A DNA stretch of 64,000 nucleotides from Brevibacillus dissolubilis (GCF_006170445.1 NZ_VCNA01000002.1:434001-498000); one strand, 5' to 3'. Shown: positions 42,204-51,612, counted from the stretch's first letter. Numbers and translations: made by a program. Notes: a model not told the origin generated them from the sequence alone.

Positions 42204-43589
42204 AAACGTGGTTCTATTTTCATTACTTTCGGTTAATTGCAGGCTTCCTCCCAATGCGTGGGCCATCAGTCTGCTGAATGGCAGACCGAGTCCTAAGCCT
42301 CGGATGCTGTGTTTTTTCTTCTCACCCCGGAAAAATTTCTCGAAGATCAATTGCTGTTCGGCTTCGGGGATGCCTGAGCCGTTGTCGGTGACGTCGATGG
42401 TGATCGTCTGGCCGTTGTCTTGGAGCGAGACGAGTATCGTGCCCTGCTCGTTGATCGCGTGCTTGGCATTGTTGAGCAGGTTGTAGATGATCTGCTGGAC
42501 ACGCAGCGGGTCGGTGTCAGTCAGGATCGGGTCGTCTGGTATCTCCAGCACCAGTCTGCACATCTCGCCTTCCTGCTCTTGTGCAAGACGCCACTGCTGG
42601 GTGATCTCTTGGAGCAGGTCGTTCATCTCAAGCGATTCTTTGAAAATCGTAATATCTCCGACGGCAAACGAGTTGAACTCCAGCAGGTCTTCCACCATCT
42701 TTTGCAGCTTGCTTGTCTCTCTGGTGCAGATGTCCAAAAATTCCTTGGCTTCCTCTCCGGTGACGATATCGTCTTTGACCGCCTGGACAAGTCCGCTGAT
42801 CGAGGTAAGCGGTGTCTTCAGCTCATGGGTGACCCCTGCCAACAGCTCGGTACGCATCCGCTCCAGCTGTCCGAGCCGGTCTGCCATGTCTTTAAACGAG
42901 TGGATCAGCTCAACCAGCTCTTTTTCCCGCACATCGCGTGTGTCCAGCAAGATATTGTAGTTGCCTGCGACGATCTCTTTGGCGGCGTCGGCCACCTCTT
43001 TGATCGGCTGGGCCAGCTTGCGGGTCAAGAGATAGATGACGATCCATCCCAACAGACCCAGACTGACTAGCATAATTACAAGCAGCTGGAGCTCGTCTGT
43101 TTTCATCGGGTTATCCCGCTCGGGTGACAACAGAACTACCCATCCGACTGTACGCTGGCGGCTTTCGATTTTGCGGCTGACATAGTAGATTTTTTCATTT
43201 TGCCGGACGGTGATCTGGTCGACACTGTTGGGCTGTGCGGTCGCGGTCTGTAGCACTGATGGGTTGAGAAAAGGCGGCAGCTTGCCAAAAACGAGTTGCT
43301 TGTGTTCATCCAAAATGAAAATCAGTGGCTTGTCCCGCATGTTGAGAAAATCCTGCCGCCTGTCAAAAAAGCGTGGGAGCAAGGGATCAAACTGTAGATT
43401 CCCTTCCGCATCCACGACGCGCTCGGAAATCTCGGCGGCGATGAATTTCATGCTGTTGATCTGTCTCTCGCGTTGGTTGTAGGTGATCCACATGGTAGAG
43501 ACGATGCCGATCACCAGCAGGCCGATACAGAGTGTGATCAGATAACGGGTGGTCCAGGAGCGAAGCAACGTGTTTTTATTCGTATACAC
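42183..43589 (-). CDS. Sensor histidine kinase
   Basis: A 468-residue membrane kinase starting at GTG 43589, overlapping the response-regulator gene by 14 bases with GGGG ten bases upstream. A longer ATG frame lies wholly inside that gene. TM1 (~16-38) and TM2 (~170-190) enclose an extracytoplasmic sensor domain. A HAMP domain follows, then the phospho-histidine in AGVTHELKTPL (~257) and the ATPase boxes NLLNNAKHAI (N), DNGSGIPEAEQQLIFEKFFRG (G1/F) and GLGLGLPFSRLM (G2). It should phosphorylate the adjacent OmpR-type regulator and control the efflux genes. Confidence 0.93.
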   Translation of the reverse strand: MYTNKNTLLRSWTTRYLITLCIGLLVIGIVSTMWITYNQRERQINSMKFIAAEISERVVDAEGNLQFDPLLPRFFDRRQDFLNMRDKPLIFILDEHKQLVFGKLPPFLNPSVLQTATAQPNSVDQITVRQNEKIYYVSRKIESRQRTVGWVVLLSPERDNPMKTDELQLLVIMLVSLGLLGWIVIYLLTRKLAQPIKEVADAAKEIVAGNYNILLDTRDVREKELVELIHSFKDMADRLGQLERMRTELLAGVTHELKTPLTSISGLVQAVKDDIVTGEEAKEFLDICTRETSKLQKMVEDLLEFNSFAVGDITIFKESLEMNDLLQEITQQWRLAQEQEGEMCRLVLEIPDDPILTDTDPLRVQQIIYNLLNNAKHAINEQGTILVSLQDNGQTITIDVTDNGSGIPEAEQQLIFEKFFRGEKKKHSIRGLGLGLPFSRLMAHALGGSLQLTESNENRTTFTLRLPK

Positions 43590-44259
43590 AGAATTTATAC
43601 CCCAATCCTCGATAGGTTCGGATTTCCCCTTCGGATTCCGGCCAGTTCTCCAATGTTTTGCGGATGCGCTTGATCGCCAAATCGACCGCGCGATCACTTC
43701 CCTCATAGTCCATGCCCCAGACATTTTCGATCAGGTGCTCACGGCTGAACATCTGGTTCTGGTGCTGGGCCAAAAAAAGAAATAGCGACAGATCTCTCGG
43801 CGTAAAAGAAAGCTCCGCCCCGTGTAGCGTGACCGAGTGGGCCTTGAAATCGACCTTGAGACTGCCGAAATATTTGATTTCTTTATTCTCCATGATCTGT
43901 GTTGACCTGCGCAGAACCGCGCCCACCCGTGCCACCACCTCATCCCCGATGAATGGCTTGGTCATGTAGTCATCGGCTCCCAGATTGAATCCGTTAATCT
44001 TCTGATTGATATGTCCGAGGGCGGTCAGCATGATCACCGGACAGGCGCTGCGCTCACGGATCTGCTGCAGAATCCTCCAGCCATCTGTATCAGGCAGCAT
44101 CACATCGAGCAGGACGAGCGCGGGTGTCATGGATTCGAATTTTTGCAAGGCTTCTGCACCGGTAAAAGCCTGCTCGACCTGATAGTTGGCTTTTTCCAGA
44201 TAAGCCTTGAGTACGCGGGAGATCGGCTGTTCATCCTCGACGATTAGAATGGGCTTCAT
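43576..44259 (-). CDS. OmpR/PhoB-family response regulator
   Basis: A 227-residue regulator. The receiver domain (~1-118) has the acidic pair IVEDEQ, phospho-aspartate in VLLDVMLP (Asp52), Thr in IMLTALG and Lys in YMTKPF. The winged-helix DNA-binding domain (~130-227) has ELSFTPRDLSLFLFLAQH, VWGMDYEGSDRAVDLAIKRIR and IRTYRGLGYKF. ATG 44259 follows AAGGAGACACTCCC. It is the first gene of the two-component plus MacAB-like operon. Confidence 0.95.
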   Translation of the reverse strand: MKPILIVEDEQPISRVLKAYLEKANYQVEQAFTGAEALQKFESMTPALVLLDVMLPDTDGWRILQQIRERSACPVIMLTALGHINQKINGFNLGADDYMTKPFIGDEVVARVGAVLRRSTQIMENKEIKYFGSLKVDFKAHSVTLHGAELSFTPRDLSLFLFLAQHQNQMFSREHLIENVWGMDYEGSDRAVDLAIKRIRKTLENWPESEGEIRTYRGLGYKFCVYE

Positions 44260-44367
44260 GGGAGTGTCTCCTTTCTTGTGGGGATGATCCGCATGTTTCC
44301 CTCTATTTTGAATCCCGTCTTCCCATGGGTCAACCTCTCATTTCTGCCCAATTGGGACAAAAAACGA

Positions 44368-44393
44368 AAAAAGGATGCCCTGAATCGGACATC
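44368..44393 (-). terminator. Rho-independent terminator of tlp
   Basis: On the - strand GGATGTCC-GATTC-AGGGCATCC is followed by TTTTTTCG, ~44 bases after the tlp stop. Confidence 0.8.
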
Positions 44394-44436
44394 CCGCTTA
44401 TTTTCATCCGTATGAACTTTTTTATCTGAATGCTGA

Positions 44437-44664
44437 TTAGCTGAGTTGGTTGTCGCGTACTTCGTCTTTGATCTCCGCGCGGAAGCCCTGGATGCTCTCT
44501 TCACGGCGTTGGTTTTTCGCCTCAATATCCTGGATGTCTTCTTGGCGCATTTCATTGCGGTGTGCATTGACGAAGTCGCGGGATTCGCGGATGTTTTCCA
44601 TGGTGTTTTCGATCATGTTTTGCAGTTTTTCTACGTTGTCGGAACGGTCATCTGGTTTAGCCAT
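44437..44664 (-). CDS. tlp: Small acid-soluble spore protein Tlp
   Basis: A 75-residue hydrophilic, helical protein. It opens MAKPDDRSDNVEKLQNMIEN and has KNQRREESIQGFRAEIKDE near the end, the Tlp signature as I know it from Bacillus. Tlp is a minor forespore-made SASP; the old name thioredoxin-like protein is misleading. AAAGGAG lies ~13 bases before ATG 44664; a longer reading to 44748 lacks a ribosome site. Good evidence for an endospore-forming host. Expression is expected from a forespore sigma factor, which I did not locate. Confidence 0.92.
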   Translation of the reverse strand: MAKPDDRSDNVEKLQNMIENTMENIRESRDFVNAHRNEMRQEDIQDIEAKNQRREESIQGFRAEIKDEVRDNQLS

Positions 44665-44766
44665 GATGGTTTGCACTCTCCTTTTGTGTGGGAATCGTTT
44701 TTCATTGTGTACCGGGCGCGGGTGGTTTATGTATGTGAGGGAGTGCAAACTTTTACAGATAATAGG

Positions 44767-46554
44767 TTATTGGCACGTATATTTCTGTGCATCGAGCAGA
44801 CGCCGGGCAATGGTGCGGTTGCGCGTCACAGTCGCTTCGGCCGGGTAGCGGTGCAGTTCTTTTTGTACGAGTGACAGGTAGGTATGAAGGGTCTCGCCTT
44901 GGAAAAGTCCGCTGAGAAGCTTGCGGGCGAGCATCTCCACTTCGAGCAAGGCTTCGTCTACATAGGTCAGGGTCAAAAGCTCTTTCATCTGCTCCTGCTC
45001 GCGGCCATTGCACGTGATCGCCTTGGCGGTACGCAGGACGGCGGATTCGGCGGCATAGAGGTGGATGGCGATGTCGGAGAGCTTCATGACGGTCTCCTGC
45101 TCGGTGTCGAGACGGTCGCCGAGGGTTTCGTTGGCGACTCCAAGTAGGGCGAGGAAAACGCGGCGGATCGAGGCGACGATGGCTTTTTCGCGAGTGAGCG
45201 GGGCGGCAGAATCGGCAAAAAGCTTCCCATCGTTGATATACAACTCCTTCACAGCCTGCTTGACCGCCTCCATCACTGGCAGATCCCCCGTCTTAACCTT
45301 ACGCGCAAGGAAGCTCGGAACGATCAGGCGGTTGATCTCGTTGGTTCCTTCAAAGATCCGGTTGATCCTCCCGTCCCGATACATCCGCTCGATGGCATAT
45401 TCCTTGATATAACCATAGCCGCCGTGCAGCTGCAGCGCCTCGTCGTTCACCCCGTCCAAGGTCTCAGAGCCAAACACCTTGCACATCGCACACTCAATGG
45501 CAAACTCAGCCAGCCGCTGGGTGATCAGCTTATGATCCGTCTCCTCGTACAGATCGCCAAGTGCCTGCTCCAACAGCTGTGCAGTGCGGTACTGCATCGA
45601 TTCCGAAGCGTAGATGCGACTCGCCATGTTCGCCAGCTTCTCCTGTGTTGCGGGAAAAGCAGCAAGCGGCTTGCCGAACTGCTGACGGGTCAGTGTATAA
45701 TCGATCGCCAGCTTGAGCGAATATTTCGCCCCGCCCATACAGGCTGAACCGAGATTAAAACGCCCCAAATTGAGCACGTTAAAAGCGATCAGATGTCCGC
45801 GCCCGACTTCACCCAGCACGTTTTCTACAGGCACGAGGCAGTCTTCGAGAATAACCGGACGGGTGGACGAGCCTTTGATGCCCATTTTGTTCTCTTCCGG
45901 GCCGAGTGAGAGGCCGGGGTAATCTTTTTCCAGCAAAAAGGCGGTGAACTTGTCGCCATCCACTTTGGCGTAGACGATGAAGGTGTCGGCAAATTCAGCA
46001 TTGGTGATATATTGTTTGGTTCCATGAAATACATAGTGGGTGCCTGCATCGTTGAGCTTAGCAGTTGTCTTCGCTCCGAGGGCGTCAGAACCGGACGATG
46101 GCTCGGTGAGGCAGTAGGCGCCGATATATTCACCGGAGGCGAGCTTCGGCAGATACTTGGCTTTTTGCTCCGGCGTGCCAAAATAGGTGATCGGCAGTGT
46201 GGCGATACAGGTGTGGTTGGCATGGGCGACACTGTACGCTCCCGCGCGGCCGATCTGTTCTCCGACGATGCTTTTGGTGATCTTATCCATACCAAGACCG
46301 CCGTACTGCTCAGGTACACTATGGCCTAACAGCCCCAGTTCTCCTGCCGTATGTAGCAGCTCGACCACTTTGCCAAAATCCTGCTGCTCAATCGCCTCAT
46401 AGTGGGGTGCCACGTGATGTTCGATGAATTTGTCCGTGGTCTGGGCGATCATGCGGTGCTCTTCGTTACAATCTTCCGGGGTAAAAACATCTTGCTCGTC
46501 CGTGGTAGCAACGAGGAATTGACCGCCGCGGATATGCAGGCGTGTGTGTTCCAT
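44767..46554 (-). CDS. Acyl-CoA dehydrogenase, large FadE/YusJ type
   Basis: A 595-residue flavoenzyme for the first step of beta-oxidation. FAD and substrate motifs are AYCLTEPSSGSDALGAKTTA (~145-164), YITNAEFADTFIVYA (~180) and RQQFGKPLAAFPATQ (~290). The catalytic base region is LQLHGGYGYIKEYAIERMYRDGRI (~370-395), with FEGTNEI following. An extra ~190-residue helical C-terminal part gives the long form seen in B. subtilis FadE. AGGAGGGATCAGCAG precedes ATG 46554. Last gene of the acyl-CoA catabolic cluster, 34 bases after the ComB gene. Confidence 0.93.
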   Translation of the reverse strand: MEHTRLHIRGGQFLVATTDEQDVFTPEDCNEEHRMIAQTTDKFIEHHVAPHYEAIEQQDFGKVVELLHTAGELGLLGHSVPEQYGGLGMDKITKSIVGEQIGRAGAYSVAHANHTCIATLPITYFGTPEQKAKYLPKLASGEYIGAYCLTEPSSGSDALGAKTTAKLNDAGTHYVFHGTKQYITNAEFADTFIVYAKVDGDKFTAFLLEKDYPGLSLGPEENKMGIKGSSTRPVILEDCLVPVENVLGEVGRGHLIAFNVLNLGRFNLGSACMGGAKYSLKLAIDYTLTRQQFGKPLAAFPATQEKLANMASRIYASESMQYRTAQLLEQALGDLYEETDHKLITQRLAEFAIECAMCKVFGSETLDGVNDEALQLHGGYGYIKEYAIERMYRDGRINRIFEGTNEINRLIVPSFLARKVKTGDLPVMEAVKQAVKELYINDGKLFADSAAPLTREKAIVASIRRVFLALLGVANETLGDRLDTEQETVMKLSDIAIHLYAAESAVLRTAKAITCNGREQEQMKELLTLTYVDEALLEVEMLARKLLSGLFQGETLHTYLSLVQKELHRYPAEATVTRNRTIARRLLDAQKYTCQ

Positions 46555-46588
46555 CTGCTGATCCCTCCTGATTTCATCTCTATTAAAA

Positions 46589-47374
46589 TCAAAGTGCAAC
46601 GATTCGTCTTCTCGCATGATCCACGTACGGAACAACCGGATAAACCCCCAGCCGTGCCGTATACTCCAGATCCTCCTCCTGCCCGTAGCTGAGGATCATC
46701 TGCCCCACCCTAGCATCCTGCAGAATTGCGGCAGCATGAGCATCTGTCGAATGTCCGAGGTACAGATAGAGCGCGGCACGGGCGGCATCAGACAGCTCCC
46801 AACTGGGCTCGATCTGCAACAGCGAGTAGACGAAATACCCCGCCCCATAATAATCCTCCAGCGAAAAATGACCGGATGATCCGGAGCAGATCACGATCAC
46901 ACTCTCGTCATCGCGGTCGCGCGCGATATGCTCGGCAACCGCCCGGCCATTGAGCAGAGAGGAGATATAGGTGTGTCTGGCCGACTCTGTCTTGCTGACG
47001 GCGACGGTTCCATTGGTGGTGGAGAGGATGACGCTTTTGCCCGCGACCTTTTCGCGAAAAATCGTCGGGCTGGGCATCTCGAAGCCTGGGATCGGGCGTC
47101 CGCCGTCTTCGCCCGCTAAGATGTAAGAGGAGCGAAGAGGATGGTTCCCGCCGTCCGCTAACTCCTCCGCCCTCTCCATCCGCTCCCGAAGCACCTCCCG
47201 CGCCTCCTCCGCATTCCGCACCGGAATCACTTCCCGCGCCCGATGCTGCAGGCACGTCGTAATCGTCGTGGTCGCCAGCAATACATCGAGTACCACCGCA
47301 ATCTTCCCAGCTAGCTTCGCCTCATCTACCTCTTCTTTTCGCATGATCACATGGACTTTTCTCATCGCCCGCAT
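46589..47374 (-). CDS. comB: ComB-family 2-phosphosulfolactate phosphatase
   Basis: A 261-residue Mg-dependent phosphatase of the ComB fold. Family marks are VVLDVLLATTTITTCLQHRAREVIP (~27-51), LAGEDGGRPIPGFEMPSP (~86-103), SVILSTTNGTVAV (~113-125) and VIVICSGSSGHFSLEDYYGAG (~157-177). Characterised ComB makes sulfolactate from phosphosulfolactate (coenzyme M path in archaea), and B. subtilis spores store sulfolactate. Here it sits inside the acyl-CoA operon, four bases before the phosphotransferase-like gene's end, without other sulfolactate genes. Its substrate may differ. Confidence 0.88.
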   Translation of the reverse strand: MRAMRKVHVIMRKEEVDEAKLAGKIAVVLDVLLATTTITTCLQHRAREVIPVRNAEEAREVLRERMERAEELADGGNHPLRSSYILAGEDGGRPIPGFEMPSPTIFREKVAGKSVILSTTNGTVAVSKTESARHTYISSLLNGRAVAEHIARDRDDESVIVICSGSSGHFSLEDYYGAGYFVYSLLQIEPSWELSDAARAALYLYLGHSTDAHAAAILQDARVGQMILSYGQEEDLEYTARLGVYPVVPYVDHARRRIVAL

Positions 47375-47377
47375 CGG

Positions 47378-48460
47378 TCAGCCTCTTTTCTGCGAGGCTT
47401 CACGCGCATGCTCGACCAAGCCACGGACAAACTGGCCCATCTTGGCAAACCGCTCATCCTGCGTCTGCCCCGCGCGGTAGCGGTAGTAGATCTGCTGACA
47501 GATCACCGCCAGCTTGAAATACGCGAAAGTCAGGTAAAAATGAATCTGTGACACATCACGTCCACTGCCCTCGGCGTAAGCTTGGATGAACTCGTCACGG
47601 GTCATGAAGCCCGGCATCACGGTGACGGTCGGTTTGCCCATGCCGTATTTGAGTATGTCTGGATCATCTGCCTGCATCCAATAGCTCATCGCAGCCCCCA
47701 CATCGGCCAGAGGGTCCCCGATCGTCGACATCTCCCAGTCGAACATGGCTACCACACGGGTCAGATCATCGGAGGCCAGCATCGTGTTATTAAGCTTATA
47801 GTCATAGTGAATCAGTGTCGGTGTAGGTGAAACCGGTATGTTAGCAAGCATCCATTTTTTCAGCTCTTCCACCGCTTCGATGTCATCCGTCTTCGCCCGC
47901 TCGTAACGCTCGATCCATCCACTTACCTGCCGCTCCATGAAGCCGTCCGGCCGCGCGATCTCCCGCAGTCCGGTCGACGCCCAGTCCACCTCATGCAGCC
48001 TGACCAGCGTATCCACCATCGCCTGCGAGATTCCCCGGCACAGATCAGGCGCAGGCTCTATCCCCTGCGGAAAAACAGTATCGAGCACCACTCCACGCCG
48101 CCGTTCCATCACAAAAAAAGGAGCACCGATTATGTCCGTGTTATCACTGAACAGATAAGGCTTTGGAGCCAATGGAAAAATCGCATGAAGCTCGGACAAC
48201 AGGCGGCACTCCCGTCCCATATCATGGGCTTTTGGCGCGATCTTGCCGAATGGCGGACGACGCAGCACCGCTTCCCACTCGCCAGCCCGCAACAGATACG
48301 TCAGATTGGAGTGACCCGCCGGGAACTGCTCGACCTCAAGCGGCTCGTCCGGTATCTCCACAATCTGTCCACGCAAAAAACGCTCCAGCAGCGGAATTGG
48401 CAGCTCCTCCCCTTTTCGTACCGGGATCGTATCCATCGCATCCGTCTTGTGTCTCGTCAT
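47378..48460 (-). CDS. APH/ACAD10-like phosphotransferase
   Basis: A 360-residue protein-kinase-like phosphotransferase of the aminoglycoside phosphotransferase (APH) fold. Nucleotide-site lysine region is in AVLRRPPFGKIAPKAHDMGRE-like sequence (~63-80), the catalytic loop is LIHYDYKLNNTML (~215-227) and the metal motif is AMFDWEMSTIGDPLADVG (~237-254). These hallmarks match the ACAD10/11 N-terminal-type kinases that occur with acyl-CoA dehydrogenases and phosphorylate hydroxyacyl substrates in 4-hydroxy acid catabolism. It overlaps the TetR gene by ATGA. The role in hydroxy-fatty-acid use is inference from family and neighbours. Confidence 0.9.
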   Translation of the reverse strand: MTRHKTDAMDTIPVRKGEELPIPLLERFLRGQIVEIPDEPLEVEQFPAGHSNLTYLLRAGEWEAVLRRPPFGKIAPKAHDMGRECRLLSELHAIFPLAPKPYLFSDNTDIIGAPFFVMERRRGVVLDTVFPQGIEPAPDLCRGISQAMVDTLVRLHEVDWASTGLREIARPDGFMERQVSGWIERYERAKTDDIEAVEELKKWMLANIPVSPTPTLIHYDYKLNNTMLASDDLTRVVAMFDWEMSTIGDPLADVGAAMSYWMQADDPDILKYGMGKPTVTVMPGFMTRDEFIQAYAEGSGRDVSQIHFYLTFAYFKLAVICQQIYYRYRAGQTQDERFAKMGQFVRGLVEHAREASQKRG

Positions 48461-49038
48461 GCCGTTACCCCCTCCTTATCGCCTATTCCATGCAAAATCA
48501 GCTCGGTATACAGCACCGCTAGCGCCTCATCCATCACTTCGCCGCACGGATCGTACCAGGTATAGCTCCAGTTGCACATCCCAAGAATCGCCAAGGTCAC
48601 CAGATCAGCACGCAGCTCGGATCGGAATTCACCATCCCGCACCCCCGCCTCGATCAACGACTGGAATCGGATGCGGAACAGATCCCGCTTCTCTCCAATC
48701 GTCTCCAGATGCTCCGCGCCCAGATGACGCATCTCCCGGAAAAAAATCCGCGCCCGGTCCCCCTCTTCTGCAATGCTCCTGATCAGCATCTGGACAAGTC
48801 CTGTCAGCTTTTCGCGGCATGTCTGCTCCTTCTCTTCTACAATATGCTGCTGTTGAACCAGCATGCTCTCGATATAGTCCAGATGAATCTGGCACAGCAG
48901 TTCTTCCTTGCTCGTGAAATAGTAGTAAAACGCGCCTTTGGTCACCCCGACGGCATCGACCAGCTCTTGTACCGACGTCTCGCTGAAGCCTTTTCGCTCA
49001 AACAGCCGAATGGCATGCTCCATCATTTTTTCACGCAT
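48457..49038 (-). CDS. TetR-family regulator of the acyl-CoA operon (FadR/KstR2-like)
   Basis: A 193-residue repressor. The N-terminal helix-turn-helix has FSETSVQELVDAVGVTKGAFYYYFTSKEELL (~19-49). The C-terminal ligand domain carries GMCNWSYTWYDPCGE (~163-177), typical of KstR2-type acyl-CoA-sensing regulators. It is encoded within the operon it probably controls. A candidate operator, CTAAC-N10-GTTAG, lies at the operon promoter (52901-52920). An acyl-CoA inducer is likely by family knowledge. Confidence 0.9.
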   Translation of the reverse strand: MREKMMEHAIRLFERKGFSETSVQELVDAVGVTKGAFYYYFTSKEELLCQIHLDYIESMLVQQQHIVEEKEQTCREKLTGLVQMLIRSIAEEGDRARIFFREMRHLGAEHLETIGEKRDLFRIRFQSLIEAGVRDGEFRSELRADLVTLAILGMCNWSYTWYDPCGEVMDEALAVLYTELILHGIGDKEGVTA

Positions 49039-49136
49039 CGAAAATCCCCCCTTAGGAGAACCGCCCGCCCAGACAAGTCAGGACGAGCGGATTCGGGTTA
49101 CAAGTCGCACAGAAAGACATAAGGGGTTCGCGACGA

Positions 49137-49910
49137 TTACATCGCATGCATACCACCGTCAACGACCAGTACATGTCCGGTCACATAGTTGGAGGCTGGT
49201 GCGGCGAGGAAAAGGGCAGCACCCTTGAGATCATGGTCGGAGCCAAGACGCTTGAGCGGAGTCTGCGCGATGATCGTTTGTTCGGCATAGCTGAGTACGC
49301 CTTTGGTCAGTTTAGTCGGGAAAAAGCCTGGGGCAATCGCGTTGACATTGATGCCGTGCTTCGCCCATTTCACAGCGAGATCCTTGGTCATAGCGACGAC
49401 TGCGCCTTTGCTGGCACTGTAGCCGACCGCACTGAGGATCGTCTCAGGAGAGCCGTCGAGACCCGCCACCGACGCGATGTTGATAATCCGGCCACCGCCT
49501 TGCCCGATCATCACCCGGCCTGCCGCTTGGGAGAACAGGAACGTACCTGTCGCATTGATCTCCATCACCTGGTGCCATTTTTCCAGCGGCATCTCTTCCG
49601 CCAACGCTCCCCATGAGGCACCACTGTTGTTGAAGAGGATATCGACACGGCCGAATCGCGCCACCGTCTCATCCACCACACGCTGCACATCGGCTGGCTT
49701 CGTCACGTCACATTCCATGGCGACTGCTTCGACACCCAGCTGCTTGAGACGGTTCGCCACCTCTTCACACGCTTCCAGCTTGCGTGAGCAGATGACCAGA
49801 TTCGCCCCTGCCTCAGCCAGCGCCTCAGCGATCTGTTCGCCCAGTCCACGACCTCCACCTGTGACGATTGCCGTTTTGCCCCTCAATTGGAACAATTCTG
49901 AAATATGCAT
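49137..49910 (-). CDS. Short-chain dehydrogenase/reductase in the acyl-CoA operon
   Basis: A 257-residue classical SDR. It has the TGGGRGLG cofactor motif (~18-25), NNSGASWG (~95), catalytic Ser in IASVAG, YSASKGAV (Tyr/Lys, ~160) and a C terminus VTGHVLVVDGG that marks the FabG/gluconate dehydrogenase-like branch. CDVTKPADV gives the usual adenine-pocket aspartate. In this context it may act as a 3-hydroxyacyl-CoA or related alcohol dehydrogenase. It lies 18 bases after the ligase gene. Confidence 0.92.
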   Translation of the reverse strand: MHISELFQLRGKTAIVTGGGRGLGEQIAEALAEAGANLVICSRKLEACEEVANRLKQLGVEAVAMECDVTKPADVQRVVDETVARFGRVDILFNNSGASWGALAEEMPLEKWHQVMEINATGTFLFSQAAGRVMIGQGGGRIINIASVAGLDGSPETILSAVGYSASKGAVVAMTKDLAVKWAKHGINVNAIAPGFFPTKLTKGVLSYAEQTIIAQTPLKRLGSDHDLKGAALFLAAPASNYVTGHVLVVDGGMHAM

Positions 49911-49928
49911 AGCCGCGTCTACCCCTCT

Positions 49929-51572
49929 CTATTTCTTGTTCAGTTCATCCCGTAAGGCTCGCTTCAAAAGCTTCCCGACCGCCGACTTCGGCAGCTGCTC
50001 GCGGATTTCGATCAGGCGCGGTACTTTGAAGGAGGCCAGATGCTTTTTGCAGTGCTCGATGAGATCAGCCTCAGACGCCGCCGCTACCTCTTTGAGCGCC
50101 ACATAAGCCGCCACCGACTCCCCGCGATACTCATCTGGTATACCTAAAACGATGCACTCCTGCACAGCCGGATGCTCGTAGATCACTTCCTCGATCTCAC
50201 GCGGGTAGATATTGAAGCCGCTTGCGATGATCAGATCTTTTTTGCGGTCGACGATATAGAAGTATCCGTCTTCGTCCATCCGGCCCAGATCCCCTGTGTA
50301 CAGCCAGCCGTCACGCACTGTGATCTTGGTCTCTTCTTCGCGGTTCCAGTAGCCTTTCATCACCTGCGGCCCACGGATTACCAGTTCCCCGATCTCACCC
50401 ACCGGCACCTCATGCTCCCCTGAGCCGACATCGACGATCTTCGCCTCTGTGCTTGGGAACGGCAGACCGATACTGCCCACTTTGCGCTCGGCAAACATAT
50501 TGGTAAAATGCGTCACCGGAGCCGCCTCGGACAGTCCATAACCTTCATAGATCGGCGCACCCACCCGCTTTTCAAACAGATGCAATTGCTCCACAGGCAT
50601 CGCCGCACCGCCAGAGTTGAAAATCCGCGTATTCCCCAGCCCATACTCCTCGATGTTCGGCACCGCATTGAGCGCGATATACATCGTCGGCACGCCGGAG
50701 AACTGGAACGGCTGCTCACGACGGAAGGTCTCCAGCACCTCTTTTACATCAAAACGCGGCAGGATAATCTGGTTGTACCCCGCGCGAATCCCGAAGAACG
50801 ACACACAGGTCAGCCCGAAGATGTGGAACATCGGCAAGACGTTGATCACCTTCGCATTGTCCGGTACGCCCTCTACATCTTTTAGAATTTTGAAAATATA
50901 ATCGTAAGACTGCTCACAGTTCGCGATGATATTACGATGGGTCAGCATGACACCCTTGGACGCGCCAGTCGTGCCGCCCGAGTATTGCAGCACCGCCACA
51001 TCATCAGCCGGATCGATCTGAACAGGAGGAGCTTCATCCATTGGATACGCTTTCATAAAATCGTCGAACAAAATATCACCAGGAGCCAGCTCCACAGGTG
51101 TTTCGCTCGTGCCAAGGCTGACCACGATGATCTTCTTCAGCGGGGTGTTGGCCTGCACGCTTTTCACACGCGGGTAGAGCATATCCAGCACAACCATCGT
51201 CTCTGCACCGGAGTCATTGAGGATATATTCGATCTCGCGCTCTACATACATTGGGTTCACCTGCGTCACGATCCCACCGAGACGGAACGTCCCAAACAGC
51301 GCAAACAGATAATGCGGGGTATTCGGCAGCATAATGCCCAGACGGTCACCTTTCTTGAAGCCCGACTGGTGCAGACAGCTGGCAAAACGCTCAGAGATTC
51401 CGTACAGCTCCTGAAACGTCCACGAGCGGTTGTAGAACGTAATCGCCTTCCAATCGCCATACTCCCTCACATTTTTCAGTAAAAATTGCGTCAGTGAAAG
51501 ATTCTCGATGTGTGTCTCTGGTTTGGCCAGCTCGTGGTAATGCTTCAACCATGGTTTGTTTGCGCTGCTCAT
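49929..51572 (-). CDS. Long-chain fatty-acid--CoA ligase
   Basis: A 547-residue AMP-forming ligase. Motifs: P-loop YSGGTTGASKGVMLTH (~198), YEGYGLSEAAPVTH (~340), WLYTGDLGRMDEDGYFYIVDRKKDLI (~420-445) and the lysine in LPKSAVGKLLKR (~535). The pattern is close to Bacillus LcfA and to FadD. It activates imported fatty acids for the acyl-CoA dehydrogenases encoded around it. It follows the first acyl-CoA dehydrogenase gene by ~40 bases and precedes the SDR gene. Confidence 0.94.
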   Translation of the reverse strand: MSSANKPWLKHYHELAKPETHIENLSLTQFLLKNVREYGDWKAITFYNRSWTFQELYGISERFASCLHQSGFKKGDRLGIMLPNTPHYLFALFGTFRLGGIVTQVNPMYVEREIEYILNDSGAETMVVLDMLYPRVKSVQANTPLKKIIVVSLGTSETPVELAPGDILFDDFMKAYPMDEAPPVQIDPADDVAVLQYSGGTTGASKGVMLTHRNIIANCEQSYDYIFKILKDVEGVPDNAKVINVLPMFHIFGLTCVSFFGIRAGYNQIILPRFDVKEVLETFRREQPFQFSGVPTMYIALNAVPNIEEYGLGNTRIFNSGGAAMPVEQLHLFEKRVGAPIYEGYGLSEAAPVTHFTNMFAERKVGSIGLPFPSTEAKIVDVGSGEHEVPVGEIGELVIRGPQVMKGYWNREEETKITVRDGWLYTGDLGRMDEDGYFYIVDRKKDLIIASGFNIYPREIEEVIYEHPAVQECIVLGIPDEYRGESVAAYVALKEVAAASEADLIEHCKKHLASFKVPRLIEIREQLPKSAVGKLLKRALRDELNKK

Positions 51573-51612
51573 GCAGAATGCCCCCTTTTATATGGTAAGT
51601 GGTGGATGCCTG

